A stretch of 64,000 nucleotides of DNA from Chryseobacterium sp. H1D6B (GCF_029892445.1 NZ_JARXVJ010000001.1:1736001-1800000), one strand, 5' to 3'. Counted from the stretch's first letter, positions 14,724-24,126 are shown. The notes: a model not told the origin generated them from the sequence alone. A program made the numbers and translations.

Positions 14724-17700
14724 ATGCAGTTAAAACCCATCAATGAAAAGTTTCTTCCAGATCTGCTTCAAAGAGAGTTTGGAAAAGAGATTTTTACTCA
14801 ACTGGAAAACAATCAACATATTTCTGTAAAAGGAAGCGCAGGATCTGCAGCGTCTATTTTTGTCGCTGAACTTTTTCTTACACAGAAAAAAAATATTCTT
14901 TATTTAATTGATGATAAAGAAGATGCTCTGTATGCAAGCACTGAAATGGAAGACCTGCTGGGAAAAGATAAAGTTTTATATTTTCCAGCCACACATCTTG
15001 AGCCTTATCAAGTAGAAAAAACACAGAATGCCAATTTGGTGTTGAGGACAGAGGTTTTAAATAAAATAAACTCTAGCAAAGCTGTAAAAGTTATTGTTGC
15101 TTATTCAGGAGCTTTATCAGAAAAGGTTTTAAAAAAAGAAGATTTTAAAGCTATTTCACATCATATTAAAGTAGGAGACCAATTAGATTTTGATTTTGTA
15201 GATGAGCTTCTTACTCATTATAAGTTCCAGCAGACAGATTTTGTTTCTGAACCGGGAGAATTTTCTGTGAGAGGGGGGATTGTGGATGTGTTTTCTTATT
15301 CTTATGAAAAACCTTACAGGATTACTTTTTTTGGAAATGAAATAGAAAATATTAAAACTTTTGATATTGAGACCCAGCTCTCTATTGATAAAGTGAAAGA
15401 ATTTCAACTGGTTTCAAATATGAATTTCTCAGTTTCGGGAAGCAGGGTTTCACTGCTTGAACTGCTGCCGAAAGACAGTTTTGTAGTTTCCAGAAATGGA
15501 ATGGTCGGACTTCAGAAAATTAAAACATTCTATGAAAAATCTTTAGAAAAGTTTGAGACTTTAAGTAAGGATATTGCTCATAGAACGCCTCAGGAATTAT
15601 TTATCTCTGATCAGGAATTTTTATTTGATTATAAAAAATTTAAGACTGTAGATTTCAGCAGCGTTGCTTTAGATGAAGTGAAAAATGTTGAAGTTAAGAT
15701 CGAGCAGACTGCACAGCCTTCTTTTCATAAGAATTTTGAACTGCTGATCGAGGATTTAGAAGAGAAACAGGAGCAGGGATTTGATACATGGGTTTCCTTT
15801 TCTACCGATAAGCAGAAAGAAAGATTAGAATCGATTTTTGAAGAACTGGAACATGAAGTACCTTTTAAAAGCTTTAAATCTGAACTTCATGAAGGTTTTG
15901 TAGATTATGACCATAAACTTTTGGTCTATACAGATCATCAGATCTTTGACCGCTATCAAAGGTATAAGGCTAAAAATAATTTTGCAAAGTCTGAACAGCT
16001 TACCCTGAAAGATCTAATGTCCCTTAAAATAGGCGATTATATTGCGCACATCGACCACGGAATCGGGAAATTTATGGGTCTGGTGAAAGTAAACAACGAC
16101 GGAAAGATTCAGGAATGTTTTAAACTGACTTATAAAAATGGAGACTTATTATATGTAAGCATCCACTCGCTCCATAAAATATCAAAATACAACGGGCCGG
16201 ACGGAAAAGAAATAGTTCTCAGCAAACTTGGATCACCTGCCTGGAAATCTTTAAAACAAAAAACGAAAGCGAAAGTAAAACAGATCGCTTTCGACCTAAT
16301 CCGATTATATGCCGAAAGAAAAACGGCAAAAGGATTTGCTTTTACTCCAGACTCTTATTTGCAGAATGAGTTAGAGGCTAGTTTTATTTACGAAGATACT
16401 CCAGATCAGGAAAAAGCTACTATTGATGTAAAAAGAGATATGGAGGCCGAAACCGTCATGGACAGATTGGTGTGCGGAGATGTAGGTTTTGGAAAAACAG
16501 AGGTTGCTGTGCGTGCTGCTTTTAAAGCGGCAACAGACGGTAAGCAGGTGGCTATATTAGTTCCTACAACGATTTTGGCATTTCAGCATTACAGGAGTTT
16601 TAAAGAAAGGCTTAAAGATTTTCCTGTAAATGTAGCTTATGTAAACAGGTTCAGGACAGCTAAACAGAAATCAGAAACTTTAGCGGCATTAAAAGACGGT
16701 AAAGTAGATATTATTATAGGGACTCATCAATTGGTGAGCACTAGTGTTAAATTTAAAGACCTTGGGTTACTAATTATTGATGAAGAGCATAAATTCGGAG
16801 TTTCAGTAAAAGACAAGCTGAAGACTATTAAAAATAATGTTGATACTCTTACTTTAACGGCTACACCAATTCCGAGAACGCTGCAGTTTTCTTTGATGGC
16901 AGCGAGGGATTTATCAGTTATTAAAACACCGCCGCCGAACAGACAGCCTGTAGATACTCAGATTGTAGGTTTTAATGAGGAGATTATCCGTGATGCTGTT
17001 TCTTACGAAATACAGAGAGACGGACAGGTTTATTTTATCAACAACAGAATTGAAAATCTGAAAGATATTGCAGGGCTTATTCAAAGGCTGGTTCCGGATG
17101 CAAGGGTAATTACCGGACACGGGCAGATGGAAGGAAAGCAGCTGGAGAAGAATGTTCTGGATTTTATGGAAGGGAAATATGATGTTCTTGTTTCTACAAC
17201 GATCGTTGAAAGCGGGGTTGATGTCCCGAATGCAAATACTATCTTTATTAATGATGCTCAAAGATTTGGAATGGCAGATCTCCATCAGATGAGAGGAAGG
17301 GTAGGACGGAGCAACAGGAAAGCTTTTTGCTATCTGATAACACCGCCTTATGATATGATGACTGCAGATGCGAGAAAGCGTCTGGAAGCCATTGAACAGT
17401 TTTCGGACCTGGGAAGCGGATTTCAGATTGCAATGAAAGATCTTGAGATTCGGGGAGCCGGTGATCTGTTAGGTGCTGAGCAGAGTGGATTTATCAATGA
17501 AATGGGCTTTGAAACCTATCAGAAATTAATGCAGGAGGCATTAGAAGAGCTGAAAGATGATGAAGATTTCGAAAACTTATTTGATAATGAAGAAGACAGA
17601 CAAAAACTTTTCAAATCTGTAAAAGAAGTAAATATTGATACCGATCTGGAGCTTATGCTTCCTGATTTTTATATTTCAAGTACAGAAGAAAGACTGCAGC

Positions 17701-18086
17701 TTTATCAAAAGCTTGCTGAAATAGATAATGAGAAAGATCTGCAGCAATTTGAGTCAGAATTGATAGACCGTTTTGGGGAGCTGCCAAAAGAAGCTGTGAA
17801 TTTGTTAAAAAGTGTTTCGCTGAAATGGCTGGCGTCAGAAATTGGATTTGAGAAAATAGTGATGAAAAATGGGGTGTTCTTAGGATACTTTCCAGGCAAT
17901 CCACAAGATAAGTTTTACCAGACAGATAAGTTCAGACACATTATCAATTATTTAACCCAAAACCCCGTACAGGCCCAGCTGAAGGAGAAAGCAGGTAAGG
18001 AGGGGAATAATCTGATGATGCGAAAAGATAAGGTGAAAAACGTTGATGAGGTGAATATTTTATTAAGGTCTATTCTCAATATTTAA
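14724..18086 (+). CDS. mfd: Transcription-repair coupling factor Mfd
   Basis: This 1120-residue protein is a DNA translocase that removes stalled RNA polymerase from lesions and recruits UvrA. The N-terminal UvrB-like part (about 1-330) is followed by the RNA-polymerase-interacting/CarD-like domain (about 430-500, LKIGDYIAHIDHGIGKFMGL). Then comes a RecG-like helicase with Walker A GDVGFGKTE near 588, DEEH near 687, TATPIPRTLQFS near 715 and a translocation motif (GRVGRSNRKAFCYL near 860). The C-terminal TRCF domain (about 975-1070) contains ERLQLYQKLAEI. The length is normal for Bacteroidota. The leader carries a terminator-like hairpin. Confidence 0.97.
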   Translation: MQLKPINEKFLPDLLQREFGKEIFTQLENNQHISVKGSAGSAASIFVAELFLTQKKNILYLIDDKEDALYASTEMEDLLGKDKVLYFPATHLEPYQVEKTQNANLVLRTEVLNKINSSKAVKVIVAYSGALSEKVLKKEDFKAISHHIKVGDQLDFDFVDELLTHYKFQQTDFVSEPGEFSVRGGIVDVFSYSYEKPYRITFFGNEIENIKTFDIETQLSIDKVKEFQLVSNMNFSVSGSRVSLLELLPKDSFVVSRNGMVGLQKIKTFYEKSLEKFETLSKDIAHRTPQELFISDQEFLFDYKKFKTVDFSSVALDEVKNVEVKIEQTAQPSFHKNFELLIEDLEEKQEQGFDTWVSFSTDKQKERLESIFEELEHEVPFKSFKSELHEGFVDYDHKLLVYTDHQIFDRYQRYKAKNNFAKSEQLTLKDLMSLKIGDYIAHIDHGIGKFMGLVKVNNDGKIQECFKLTYKNGDLLYVSIHSLHKISKYNGPDGKEIVLSKLGSPAWKSLKQKTKAKVKQIAFDLIRLYAERKTAKGFAFTPDSYLQNELEASFIYEDTPDQEKATIDVKRDMEAETVMDRLVCGDVGFGKTEVAVRAAFKAATDGKQVAILVPTTILAFQHYRSFKERLKDFPVNVAYVNRFRTAKQKSETLAALKDGKVDIIIGTHQLVSTSVKFKDLGLLIIDEEHKFGVSVKDKLKTIKNNVDTLTLTATPIPRTLQFSLMAARDLSVIKTPPPNRQPVDTQIVGFNEEIIRDAVSYEIQRDGQVYFINNRIENLKDIAGLIQRLVPDARVITGHGQMEGKQLEKNVLDFMEGKYDVLVSTTIVESGVDVPNANTIFINDAQRFGMADLHQMRGRVGRSNRKAFCYLITPPYDMMTADARKRLEAIEQFSDLGSGFQIAMKDLEIRGAGDLLGAEQSGFINEMGFETYQKLMQEALEELKDDEDFENLFDNEEDRQKLFKSVKEVNIDTDLELMLPDFYISSTEERLQLYQKLAEIDNEKDLQQFESELIDRFGELPKEAVNLLKSVSLKWLASEIGFEKIVMKNGVFLGYFPGNPQDKFYQTDKFRHIINYLTQNPVQAQLKEKAGKEGNNLMMRKDKVKNVDEVNILLRSILNI

Positions 18087-18180
18087 ATTTTCACTGACCG
18101 TTGAATAATAAGTCTACTTTTATAATGTATTTTTTTTTACTTTAAAATGTTAAAAATTAGGGTTTTAAATTAAGAATTTG

Positions 18181-18188
18181 TACCTTTG
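18181..18188 (+). promoter_or_regulatory. Candidate -7 box (TACCTTTG) of the secreted paralogue cluster
   Basis: TACCTTTG matches TAnnTTTG and lies 11 nt upstream of the ATG at 18200. It is the only box seen ahead of the three tightly spaced genes 18200-20597. Confidence 0.6.
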
Positions 18189-18199
18189 CGGTCCTTATT

Positions 18200-19021
18200 A
18201 TGAAAAACACCATTTATTATTTCGTGGCCGGGTTATGTTCGGTTTTCACACACGCTCAGGTGGGAATTGGCACTAGTGCTCCCAAATCGACTCTCGATGT
18301 AAACGGGAAATCCACCATAAGAAAAGAACTTAGAGTAGGCGGTACTTCAACCCAAGTAGGAAACGCTGGGTTAAACGGCCAAGTTTTGGTTTCACAAGGA
18401 GAAGGTTTGCCTGCTGCTTGGAAACCTTTGAATGTCTCCTTCATGGAGGAAGGGCAGTACAAATTAATCAATTCGTACCTGTCATCGGATCAAGCTGGTA
18501 TTACAACACTTTCTAACGGGGTTTCAGGCGACGGCGTTTATAAAAACAATGTTGGCGATGATATTACCGATACAAGTAAAGGAAAATGGAATAAAATCGC
18601 CGGGCTGGAAAATAATTTCACAATTAAAAACGGAAAAAACCGTCTTACTTACCAATTTCAAACTGGTATTGAGATGAAAGCTCCTGCAGCGGCAACGTCT
18701 CAGAGCATTAGTTTTACGTGTGGTGTATTTAGAAATAGTAAACTTGTAGCTGTGCGCCCTGATAAGCTTTCTTCTACTAACAATACAGATAAACTAGGAA
18801 TTCAAGATTATATTTTTACGCTTAATTATACGGAACAGGACGTTCCGGTAGGTGCCCAAAAGATTGAGGTTGCATGCAGAAAGATGGATACGTCTAACTC
18901 TGCTTCCCAATTCGCAATTGGACGAAATGTGTCAGATACCAACAACGTATCTAATGCATTTACATTAGAGTCTGCAATGAAAATAGACGTTATTGAATAT
19001 GTAACCTACAAAGCAAATTAA
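18200..19021 (+). CDS. Secreted protein of unknown function, paralogue 1 of 3
   Basis: The product has 273 residues with a signal peptide at about 1-20 (YYFVAGLCSVFTHA). The mature start QVGIGTSAPKSTLDVNG is a motif widespread in secreted Bacteroidota proteins and resembles the start of tail-fibre-like repeat proteins. The next ~40 residues (KELRVGGTSTQ, NGQVLVSQGEGLPAAWKPL) are shared with the next gene. The C-terminal ~170 residues form a second domain with SISFTCGVFRNSKLVAVR and VPVGAQKIEVACRK, matched in both following genes. No catalytic motif is visible. I infer an outer-surface or extracellular structural protein. Confidence 0.8.
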   Translation: MKNTIYYFVAGLCSVFTHAQVGIGTSAPKSTLDVNGKSTIRKELRVGGTSTQVGNAGLNGQVLVSQGEGLPAAWKPLNVSFMEEGQYKLINSYLSSDQAGITTLSNGVSGDGVYKNNVGDDITDTSKGKWNKIAGLENNFTIKNGKNRLTYQFQTGIEMKAPAAATSQSISFTCGVFRNSKLVAVRPDKLSSTNNTDKLGIQDYIFTLNYTEQDVPVGAQKIEVACRKMDTSNSASQFAIGRNVSDTNNVSNAFTLESAMKIDVIEYVTYKAN

Positions 19022-19025
19022 TTAA

Positions 19026-19850
19026 GTGATGAAAAATATATTATCAATGCTGTTTTTAGCAGCAGGACTGTCTTTGTCTGCACAAATAGGCATAAGTACT
19101 GATAAGCCTAAATCTGGATTAGATGTAAACGGAGATTATAATCTTAGAGGTAAAATAGCCGTATTAAATGTTATCGACAATAAACTCATGGAGGGAACGA
19201 ATGATCAGGTACTTGTTTCTCAGGGAGAAGGATATCCCCCAATCTGGAAAACACTCCGTATTCCAGAATATGAACCGAATAAATTTTATTTGATTTTTAA
19301 TAACTCTTTCTCGGATAAAACCGGAGTTACATTTTCAAATACTGAAGATGCTACTACTACTGCAAATGCACGTTCTACTACTTTTACAAAAGGAAATGCG
19401 TTCACTGCTTTTACAGGGTTTAAAAAAATAACGTCTTTATCACAGCCTATCAATGTGTATAGTACAGAGAGCAAAACGTATTTTCAATTTGAAACAGTAG
19501 TACATGCTAATTTCCCGGCAAATGGTACTACAGATACATCAATTGATTATGCCTGCGGAATTTTTGTAGATGATAAATTAGTGAACCTGAGACAAGGGAA
19601 CCTGAAAGCGAGCAGTGCGAGTAATCCTTTCTTAACCCATAATCAGATCGGTATGGTTGAAAACCTTTCAAAAGGACAGCATACAGTAAGTGTAGCGTGC
19701 TCAAGACTGAAGTCATATAATACAGCTACAGGATCGATATTAGGTATCGGGATCAATGTAGCAAGTAATATTGACAGCTTTATTGCGCAGTCTTCTCTTA
19801 AAGTAGATGTTTATGAAGTACCTCAGGTGTTTAATACAATTACAAACTAA
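19026..19850 (+). CDS. Secreted protein of unknown function, paralogue 2 of 3
   Basis: The product has 274 residues; the gene begins 4 nt after the previous stop codon. A signal peptide at about 1-19 (MKNILSMLFLAAGLSLSAQ if the second ATG is used) precedes IGISTDKPKSGLDVNGDYNLRGK, the same N-terminal motif as paralogue 1. VLVSQGEGYPPIWKTLRIP matches paralogue 1 closely. The C-terminal domain has SIDYACGIFVDDKLVNLR and KGQHTVSVACSRLK. There are tandem ATG codons at 19026 and 19029, and either could be used. Function is unknown. Confidence 0.8.
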   Translation: MMKNILSMLFLAAGLSLSAQIGISTDKPKSGLDVNGDYNLRGKIAVLNVIDNKLMEGTNDQVLVSQGEGYPPIWKTLRIPEYEPNKFYLIFNNSFSDKTGVTFSNTEDATTTANARSTTFTKGNAFTAFTGFKKITSLSQPINVYSTESKTYFQFETVVHANFPANGTTDTSIDYACGIFVDDKLVNLRQGNLKASSASNPFLTHNQIGMVENLSKGQHTVSVACSRLKSYNTATGSILGIGINVASNIDSFIAQSSLKVDVYEVPQVFNTITN

Positions 19851-19853
19851 ATC

Positions 19854-20597
19854 ATGAAAAAAATATTCTTTATAACATCGCTGTTGTTTGCAGCTTTGTA
19901 CAGTTCTCAGGTAGGAATAAATACTACCGCGCCAGTCAATACTTTAGATATTAATGCGGATTTAAATGTAAGAAAGGAAATAAGAACCGGAGGAACCAAC
20001 ACCGTGAAAGGATCTGCCGGAACAGCAGGATATATTTTCCACAACAGCAGTGATTTGACTACTAATGACTGGAAAAATATAAAAATTGCAGACGGACAGG
20101 GAAGTATGTCATTGTTTTCAATGAATACTGTTGCAGATAAAACAGGTGCTACTTTCAGCGGTGCAAATGGAGCGACGACTCCTTATACAGAAGGTGCTGC
20201 TTTGGACGCTACATGGACTGTTTTGACAGGTGCTGTAGATAAATTCTCAGTAACAAAAGCAACTAATAAGGTCGTTTTTACTTTTCAGACAACAGCACAA
20301 AAAACGGCTAATACTACAGCTTCTATAAGTTTTGCATGCGGGATTTTTGTGGATGATAAGCTTACTGCGGTAAGAACAGATGTTTTATTAGGAGCAGACG
20401 GTACCAATAAGATCTTTAATCTTAACGCTACTCTTACGAATGTAACTCCTAAAAACAATTATACCGTAAAAGCAGCTTGTGTAAAAAGAAATTTAAATGC
20501 CGGAACATTAGGAATAGGAACAGCAGTTAATGCAACCTATCTTAATGCAGATATGTCACAGTCTGTACTGACGACGTCTGTATTACAGCCTTACTAA
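19854..20597 (+). CDS. Secreted protein of unknown function, paralogue 3 of 3
   Basis: The product has 247 residues; the gene starts 3 nt after the previous stop codon, so the three genes form one transcription unit. The signal peptide at about 1-18 (FFITSLLFAALYSSQ) is followed by VGINTTAPVNTLDINADLNVRKEIRTGG. The VLVSQGEG segment is replaced by AGYIFHNSSDLTTNDWKNI. The C-terminal domain keeps SISFACGIFVDDKLTAVR. A terminator follows 26 nt downstream. Function is unknown. Confidence 0.8.
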   Translation: MKKIFFITSLLFAALYSSQVGINTTAPVNTLDINADLNVRKEIRTGGTNTVKGSAGTAGYIFHNSSDLTTNDWKNIKIADGQGSMSLFSMNTVADKTGATFSGANGATTPYTEGAALDATWTVLTGAVDKFSVTKATNKVVFTFQTTAQKTANTTASISFACGIFVDDKLTAVRTDVLLGADGTNKIFNLNATLTNVTPKNNYTVKAACVKRNLNAGTLGIGTAVNATYLNADMSQSVLTTSVLQPY

Positions 20598-20623
20598 TTT
20601 TCTTTCATTCATAAAGATAATCT

Positions 20624-20660
20624 AAGATCTAAAGACTGTGTTTTTAGATCTTTTTTTTAT
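20624..20660 (+). terminator. Rho-independent terminator of the secreted paralogue operon
   Basis: AAGATCTAAA / TTTAGATCTT (20624-20633 and 20643-20652) with a 9-nt loop is followed by a run of T. It closes the 18200-20597 unit. Confidence 0.85.
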
Positions 20661-20803
20661 TAAAGCTGGTTCGATTTTCAAAACTTCAGTTTTATATTAA
20701 GATCAGGAAATTAAATACGCATCTATCTCTTTATAAGTGATATTTATATTTGCTGGTTTTATTATAATATGAATAAAAATGTGCTTTTTATTCAAAAAAA
20801 AAT

Positions 20804-20811
20804 TATATTTG
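20804..20811 (+). promoter_or_regulatory. Candidate -7 box (TATATTTG) of the 306-aa lipoprotein gene
   Basis: TATATTTG lies 26 nt upstream of the ATG at 20838. A second TATATTTG at 20745-20752 is an alternative. Confidence 0.5.
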
Positions 20812-20837
20812 TGGAAAAATAAATAATCCCCTTGGAA

Positions 20838-21758
20838 ATGAAGAAACTTTTCTATTTTATTTTATTATTAGCAGGTATTTCCTCTATACATTCTTGTAAG
20901 GAACTATTAGATGAAGATGGAAATCCATTAATTGACCTAAATAATAATACCGGTTTGAACGGCCCAAGAGCATTATATAGAGAAATCACAGATGCAGATA
21001 CTATTGCAGAATATCATTATAATGGGCTTCTTTTATCTAATGTTATAGGAAAGAAAAAGAAATCTGCTACCAACGTCATGTACAGTGGAAATCTAGTAAG
21101 TAAAATTACTTATAATGGTTTTCTGGATAAAAATGATGGAACTATGGATACAGATAGTACTGCCTATACCCAGCTTTTCACTTACAATAATTCAGGAAGA
21201 CTAGAATCTATTGCAGAAACGCGTCAGGTATACAGCCCGGGTACTGGAACGCCTCCGGGACCTTTTACGCTTACGAGAAAAACTAAGACTCTTTACAATT
21301 TAAAATATGTAACGGCAACCAGCAAGCTGGACAGTATCATTATGAGAACCGGCGAAGACACTGGAGGAGGCCAATTTGCTTACACTAATTATTCAAAAAC
21401 TGCTTATCAATATTTAGGAGATAACATATCTAAAGTAATAAGACATTATGGTCCGATGACCAATGGGGTAATGGGTAATCCTGTTTCAAAATATGGGTAT
21501 GAATTTTTAAATTATGATAATCAGATCAGTCCGTATACATTGATTCCTACTGCTTATAAAATATCAGTAATATTGTCAACGGAAGCTAATGATGTGAGAA
21601 GTTTAATGCTGTCTCCGAATAGTCCTCAAAGATATTCAGTTACAGATCTTACATTACCTATTCCGGCACCTGCTATATTTACTACCAATTACAGCTACGA
21701 CCCTCAGACCTATATGATCAGAGGATATGGAGTAAATTACTTCTACAAACCTTTATAA
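20838..21758 (+). CDS. Lipoprotein of unknown function
   Basis: ATG 20838 is used rather than the TTG six bases upstream, giving 306 residues. Lipobox SIHSC places the acylated cysteine at C20. The mature chain is rich in N, T, Y and S and contains recurrent beta-strand pieces ending in SKI, SLD or SKV (LVSKITYNGF, GRLESIAETR, LDSIIMRTG, DNISKVIRHYG). This resembles the YD/RHS-like strand repeats often seen in Bacteroidota DUF4595-type lipoproteins, though the assignment is tentative. It lies between terminators at 20624 and 21782, so it is probably monocistronic. Confidence 0.78.
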   Translation: MKKLFYFILLLAGISSIHSCKELLDEDGNPLIDLNNNTGLNGPRALYREITDADTIAEYHYNGLLLSNVIGKKKKSATNVMYSGNLVSKITYNGFLDKNDGTMDTDSTAYTQLFTYNNSGRLESIAETRQVYSPGTGTPPGPFTLTRKTKTLYNLKYVTATSKLDSIIMRTGEDTGGGQFAYTNYSKTAYQYLGDNISKVIRHYGPMTNGVMGNPVSKYGYEFLNYDNQISPYTLIPTAYKISVILSTEANDVRSLMLSPNSPQRYSVTDLTLPIPAPAIFTTNYSYDPQTYMIRGYGVNYFYKPL

Positions 21759-21781
21759 GAAATAATTTTCAACAATATTTG

Positions 21782-21812
21782 AACTCAATTCTTCCGGGAA
21801 TTGAGTTTTTTA
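21782..21812 (+). terminator. Rho-independent terminator after the 306-aa lipoprotein gene
   Basis: AACTCAATTC / GAATTGAGTT (21782-21791 and 21798-21807), loop TTCCGG, is followed by a T run. Confidence 0.88.
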
Positions 21813-21832
21813 TTTTTTATCCCTTAATTTTG
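21801..21832 (+). promoter_or_regulatory. Candidate promoter of pth (TTG - 21 nt - TAATTTTG)
   Basis: A TTG at 21801-21803 and TAATTTTG at 21825-21832 are separated by 21 nt, as in Bacteroidota promoters. The -33 part overlaps the preceding terminator. The ATG of pth is 13 nt downstream. Confidence 0.5.
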
Positions 21833-21845
21833 CAAAAAATTTATA

Positions 21846-22409
21846 ATGAAGTATTTAATTGTCGGTTTAGGAAATAAAGGTTCAGAATACGAAAATACAC
21901 GTCATAATATAGGTTTTAAAGTAGCGGAAAAAATTGCGGAAACGCTGGAAGCTTCTTTTAATACAACGAACTTCGGCTGGATGGCAGAAGGGAAGTATAA
22001 AGGAAGAAAAGTCTTTATTTTAAAGCCGGATACTTATATGAACCTTTCTGGAAATGCTGTGAAATACTGGATGCAGAAGGAAAATATCCCATTGGAAAAT
22101 GTTTTGATTATTGCAGATGACCTGGTACTGCCTTTTGGCACCTTGAGAATGAAAATGAAAGGATCAGATGCCGGCCATAATGGTCTTAAAAATATTCAAG
22201 AGGTCTTACAGACACAGAACTATGCAAGACTCCGTTTTGGGATCTCTGCGGAGTTTTCCGAAGGGCGTCAGGTTGATTATGTCCTCGGAACCTGGAATGC
22301 AGAAGAAACAGAAAAACTTCCGGAAAGAATTGAGACGTTTTCTAAAGCATGCCTCTCATTTGTTTTTGCAGGGATAAATAATACAATGTCTGCTTTTAAC
22401 GGGAAATAG
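21846..22409 (+). CDS. pth: Peptidyl-tRNA hydrolase
   Basis: At 187 aa this is standard length for bacterial Pth, which releases peptides from peptidyl-tRNA that has dropped off the ribosome. N10 and catalytic H20 are in VGLGNKG and NTRHNIGF. KPDTYMNLSG (about 60-69), D92 in IADDLVLPFG and GSDAGHNGLKNI (about 106-117) complete the active site. It has its own candidate promoter and a strong bidirectional terminator downstream, so it is probably expressed alone. Confidence 0.97.
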   Translation: MKYLIVGLGNKGSEYENTRHNIGFKVAEKIAETLEASFNTTNFGWMAEGKYKGRKVFILKPDTYMNLSGNAVKYWMQKENIPLENVLIIADDLVLPFGTLRMKMKGSDAGHNGLKNIQEVLQTQNYARLRFGISAEFSEGRQVDYVLGTWNAEETEKLPERIETFSKACLSFVFAGINNTMSAFNGK

Positions 22410-22466
22410 TTTTTTCTATTACTATTCTGGCAGTATAATACATATAGATAAACAGATCTAATAAAT

Positions 22467-22496
22467 AAAAGACCATCGATATTTCGATGGTCTTAT
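22467..22496. terminator. Bidirectional Rho-independent terminator between pth and the SulP gene
   Basis: AAGACCATCGA / TCGATGGTCTT (22469-22479 and 22484-22494) with a 4-nt loop has T-rich tracts on both sides. It can serve the convergent genes pth (+) and SulP (-). Confidence 0.88.
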
Positions 22497-22530
22497 TTTG
22501 TACTTTTTAATTAATTTCCAATCTATATCA

Positions 22531-24126
22531 TTACATAGCCCTTTTATGGGTGATTATAATGTGGGAATCTTCAGCTTTCTCATAGTCTCTATAGGACGTT
22601 TTAAAACCTAAAAGTTCTACATTAATATCTTCTTCTTTTGCTCTTATATTAGCGAAATCCTGAATCATTTCTAATACATCTGTAGCAATATAAGAAGTTC
22701 CTCTAGCATCAATAATAACCGATGAATTAGACTTGATATTTTTTAATGTTTTTTTGATTGCGGCCTTGTTCAAGAAAGAGACTTCCTCAGCAAGTTTAAT
22801 ATTAATGCCGTCTGCATCATTCAGTTTTTCTCTGCTTAAATAATAAGCACGCTTCATATTTCCCTGAAGGATATAGAAAATTGAAATAGCCAGACCAATT
22901 CCTACTCCTTTCAACAGGTCGGTAGCTACTATTGCAGCTACTGTAGCCACAAAAGGAATAAACTGGAATTTTCCTAGATCCCAGAAATGTTTGAATGTTG
23001 CCGGCTTAGCCAGTTTATATCCTACCAATATTAATACTGCGGCAAGTGTTGCAAGAGGAATTAAGTTTAACAAGAAAGGAATTGATAATACACATACTAA
23101 AAGCAGCATTCCGTGGATCATTGCTGAAACCTTAGATGTTGCTCCTGCATTAGCATTGGCAGAACTTCTTACCACTACTGAGGTCATAGGAAGTCCTCCA
23201 ATAAATGAACTTATTAAATTTCCGATTCCCTGGGCTTTAAGTTCCAGATTGGTATCTGTGATTCTTCTTTGCTTGTCTAATCTGTCTGAAGCTTCAATAC
23301 AAAGCAGTGTTTCAATGGATGCCACGATCGCAATAGTTGCCCCGACGATCCATACCTTAGGATTCGTAAACCCGTTAAAGTCCGGCATAACAATCATATT
23401 TTTGAAATCATCAATTGTTTTAGGAACCGGCAGAGAAACTAAATGTTTCGAACCAATCGCTAATGAACTTCCTGTCATTTTGAAGAATTCATTTAATAAA
23501 ATACCTGCTGCTACAGCAACTAATGCTCCTGGAAGCATTTTCATTCTTTTTAAAACCGGAATACGGTCCCAGGCTAAAAGAACACCTACAGAAACTAAAG
23601 TGACAATAATTGCTCCTGGATGAACTGCTCCTAATAATTCCGTAAAATAATTAAAATTAATGCCATTACTGAAAAATGATTCACTGCCTTCATAATCATT
23701 ATCAAATCCCAATGCGTGAGGGATTTGTTTTAAAATGATAATAATCCCAATTGCAGCAAGCATTCCTTCAATTACGTTATTGGGAAAATAATTTGAAATA
23801 CTTCCAGCTTTTATAAATCCCAAAATTAATTGAAGTAAACCTGCAATGATTCCGGCACATAAGAAAAGCTCAAATGCCCCCAGATCTGTAATTGCCGTTA
23901 AAACAATAGCTGTCAACCCGGCAGCAGGGCCGGATACTGAAATATTTGAATTACTAAGGAATCCTACTACTAAACCTCCTACGATACCTGAAATGATTCC
24001 AGACAAGGGCGGAGCTCCCGATGCTAGGGCAATTCCTAAACATAAAGGAAGGGCGACTAAAAATACAACGAGTCCTGCAGGGAAATTCTCCTTAATTCCT
24101 CCTAATAATGAATTTGCTTTTTTCAT
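22531..24126 (-). CDS. SulP family anion transporter with STAS domain (probable bicarbonate transporter)
   Basis: This 531-aa inner-membrane protein has 10 or more hydrophobic segments over about residues 15-415. Early SulP motifs include LVALPLCLGIALASGAPP and SVSGPAAGL. A C-terminal STAS domain lies at about 440-525 (SSVIIDARGTSYIATDVLEMI). SulP proteins carry sulfate, bicarbonate or other anions. The beta-carbonic anhydrase gene two positions upstream on the same strand favours bicarbonate. The gap to the preceding small gene is 142 nt, and I see no clear -7 box in it. Confidence 0.92.
   Translation of the reverse strand: MKKANSLLGGIKENFPAGLVVFLVALPLCLGIALASGAPPLSGIISGIVGGLVVGFLSNSNISVSGPAAGLTAIVLTAITDLGAFELFLCAGIIAGLLQLILGFIKAGSISNYFPNNVIEGMLAAIGIIIILKQIPHALGFDNDYEGSESFFSNGINFNYFTELLGAVHPGAIIVTLVSVGVLLAWDRIPVLKRMKMLPGALVAVAAGILLNEFFKMTGSSLAIGSKHLVSLPVPKTIDDFKNMIVMPDFNGFTNPKVWIVGATIAIVASIETLLCIEASDRLDKQRRITDTNLELKAQGIGNLISSFIGGLPMTSVVVRSSANANAGATSKVSAMIHGMLLLVCVLSIPFLLNLIPLATLAAVLILVGYKLAKPATFKHFWDLGKFQFIPFVATVAAIVATDLLKGVGIGLAISIFYILQGNMKRAYYLSREKLNDADGINIKLAEEVSFLNKAAIKKTLKNIKSNSSVIIDARGTSYIATDVLEMIQDFANIRAKEEDINVELLGFKTSYRDYEKAEDSHIIITHKRAM

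Noticed and set aside
18087..18199. Terminator after mfd
   Set aside because: The region is T- and A-rich but no convincing stem was found, so none is annotated.
20745..20752. TATATTTG as the promoter of the 306-aa lipoprotein gene
   Set aside because: A second identical box at 20804-20811 is closer to the ATG and gives a normal leader; the upstream one is kept only as an alternative.
22991..23623. 210-codon plus-strand open frame opposite the SulP gene
   Set aside because: It is antisense to a well-supported transporter gene and has no recognisable domain or promoter; its length follows from the codon use of the true gene.
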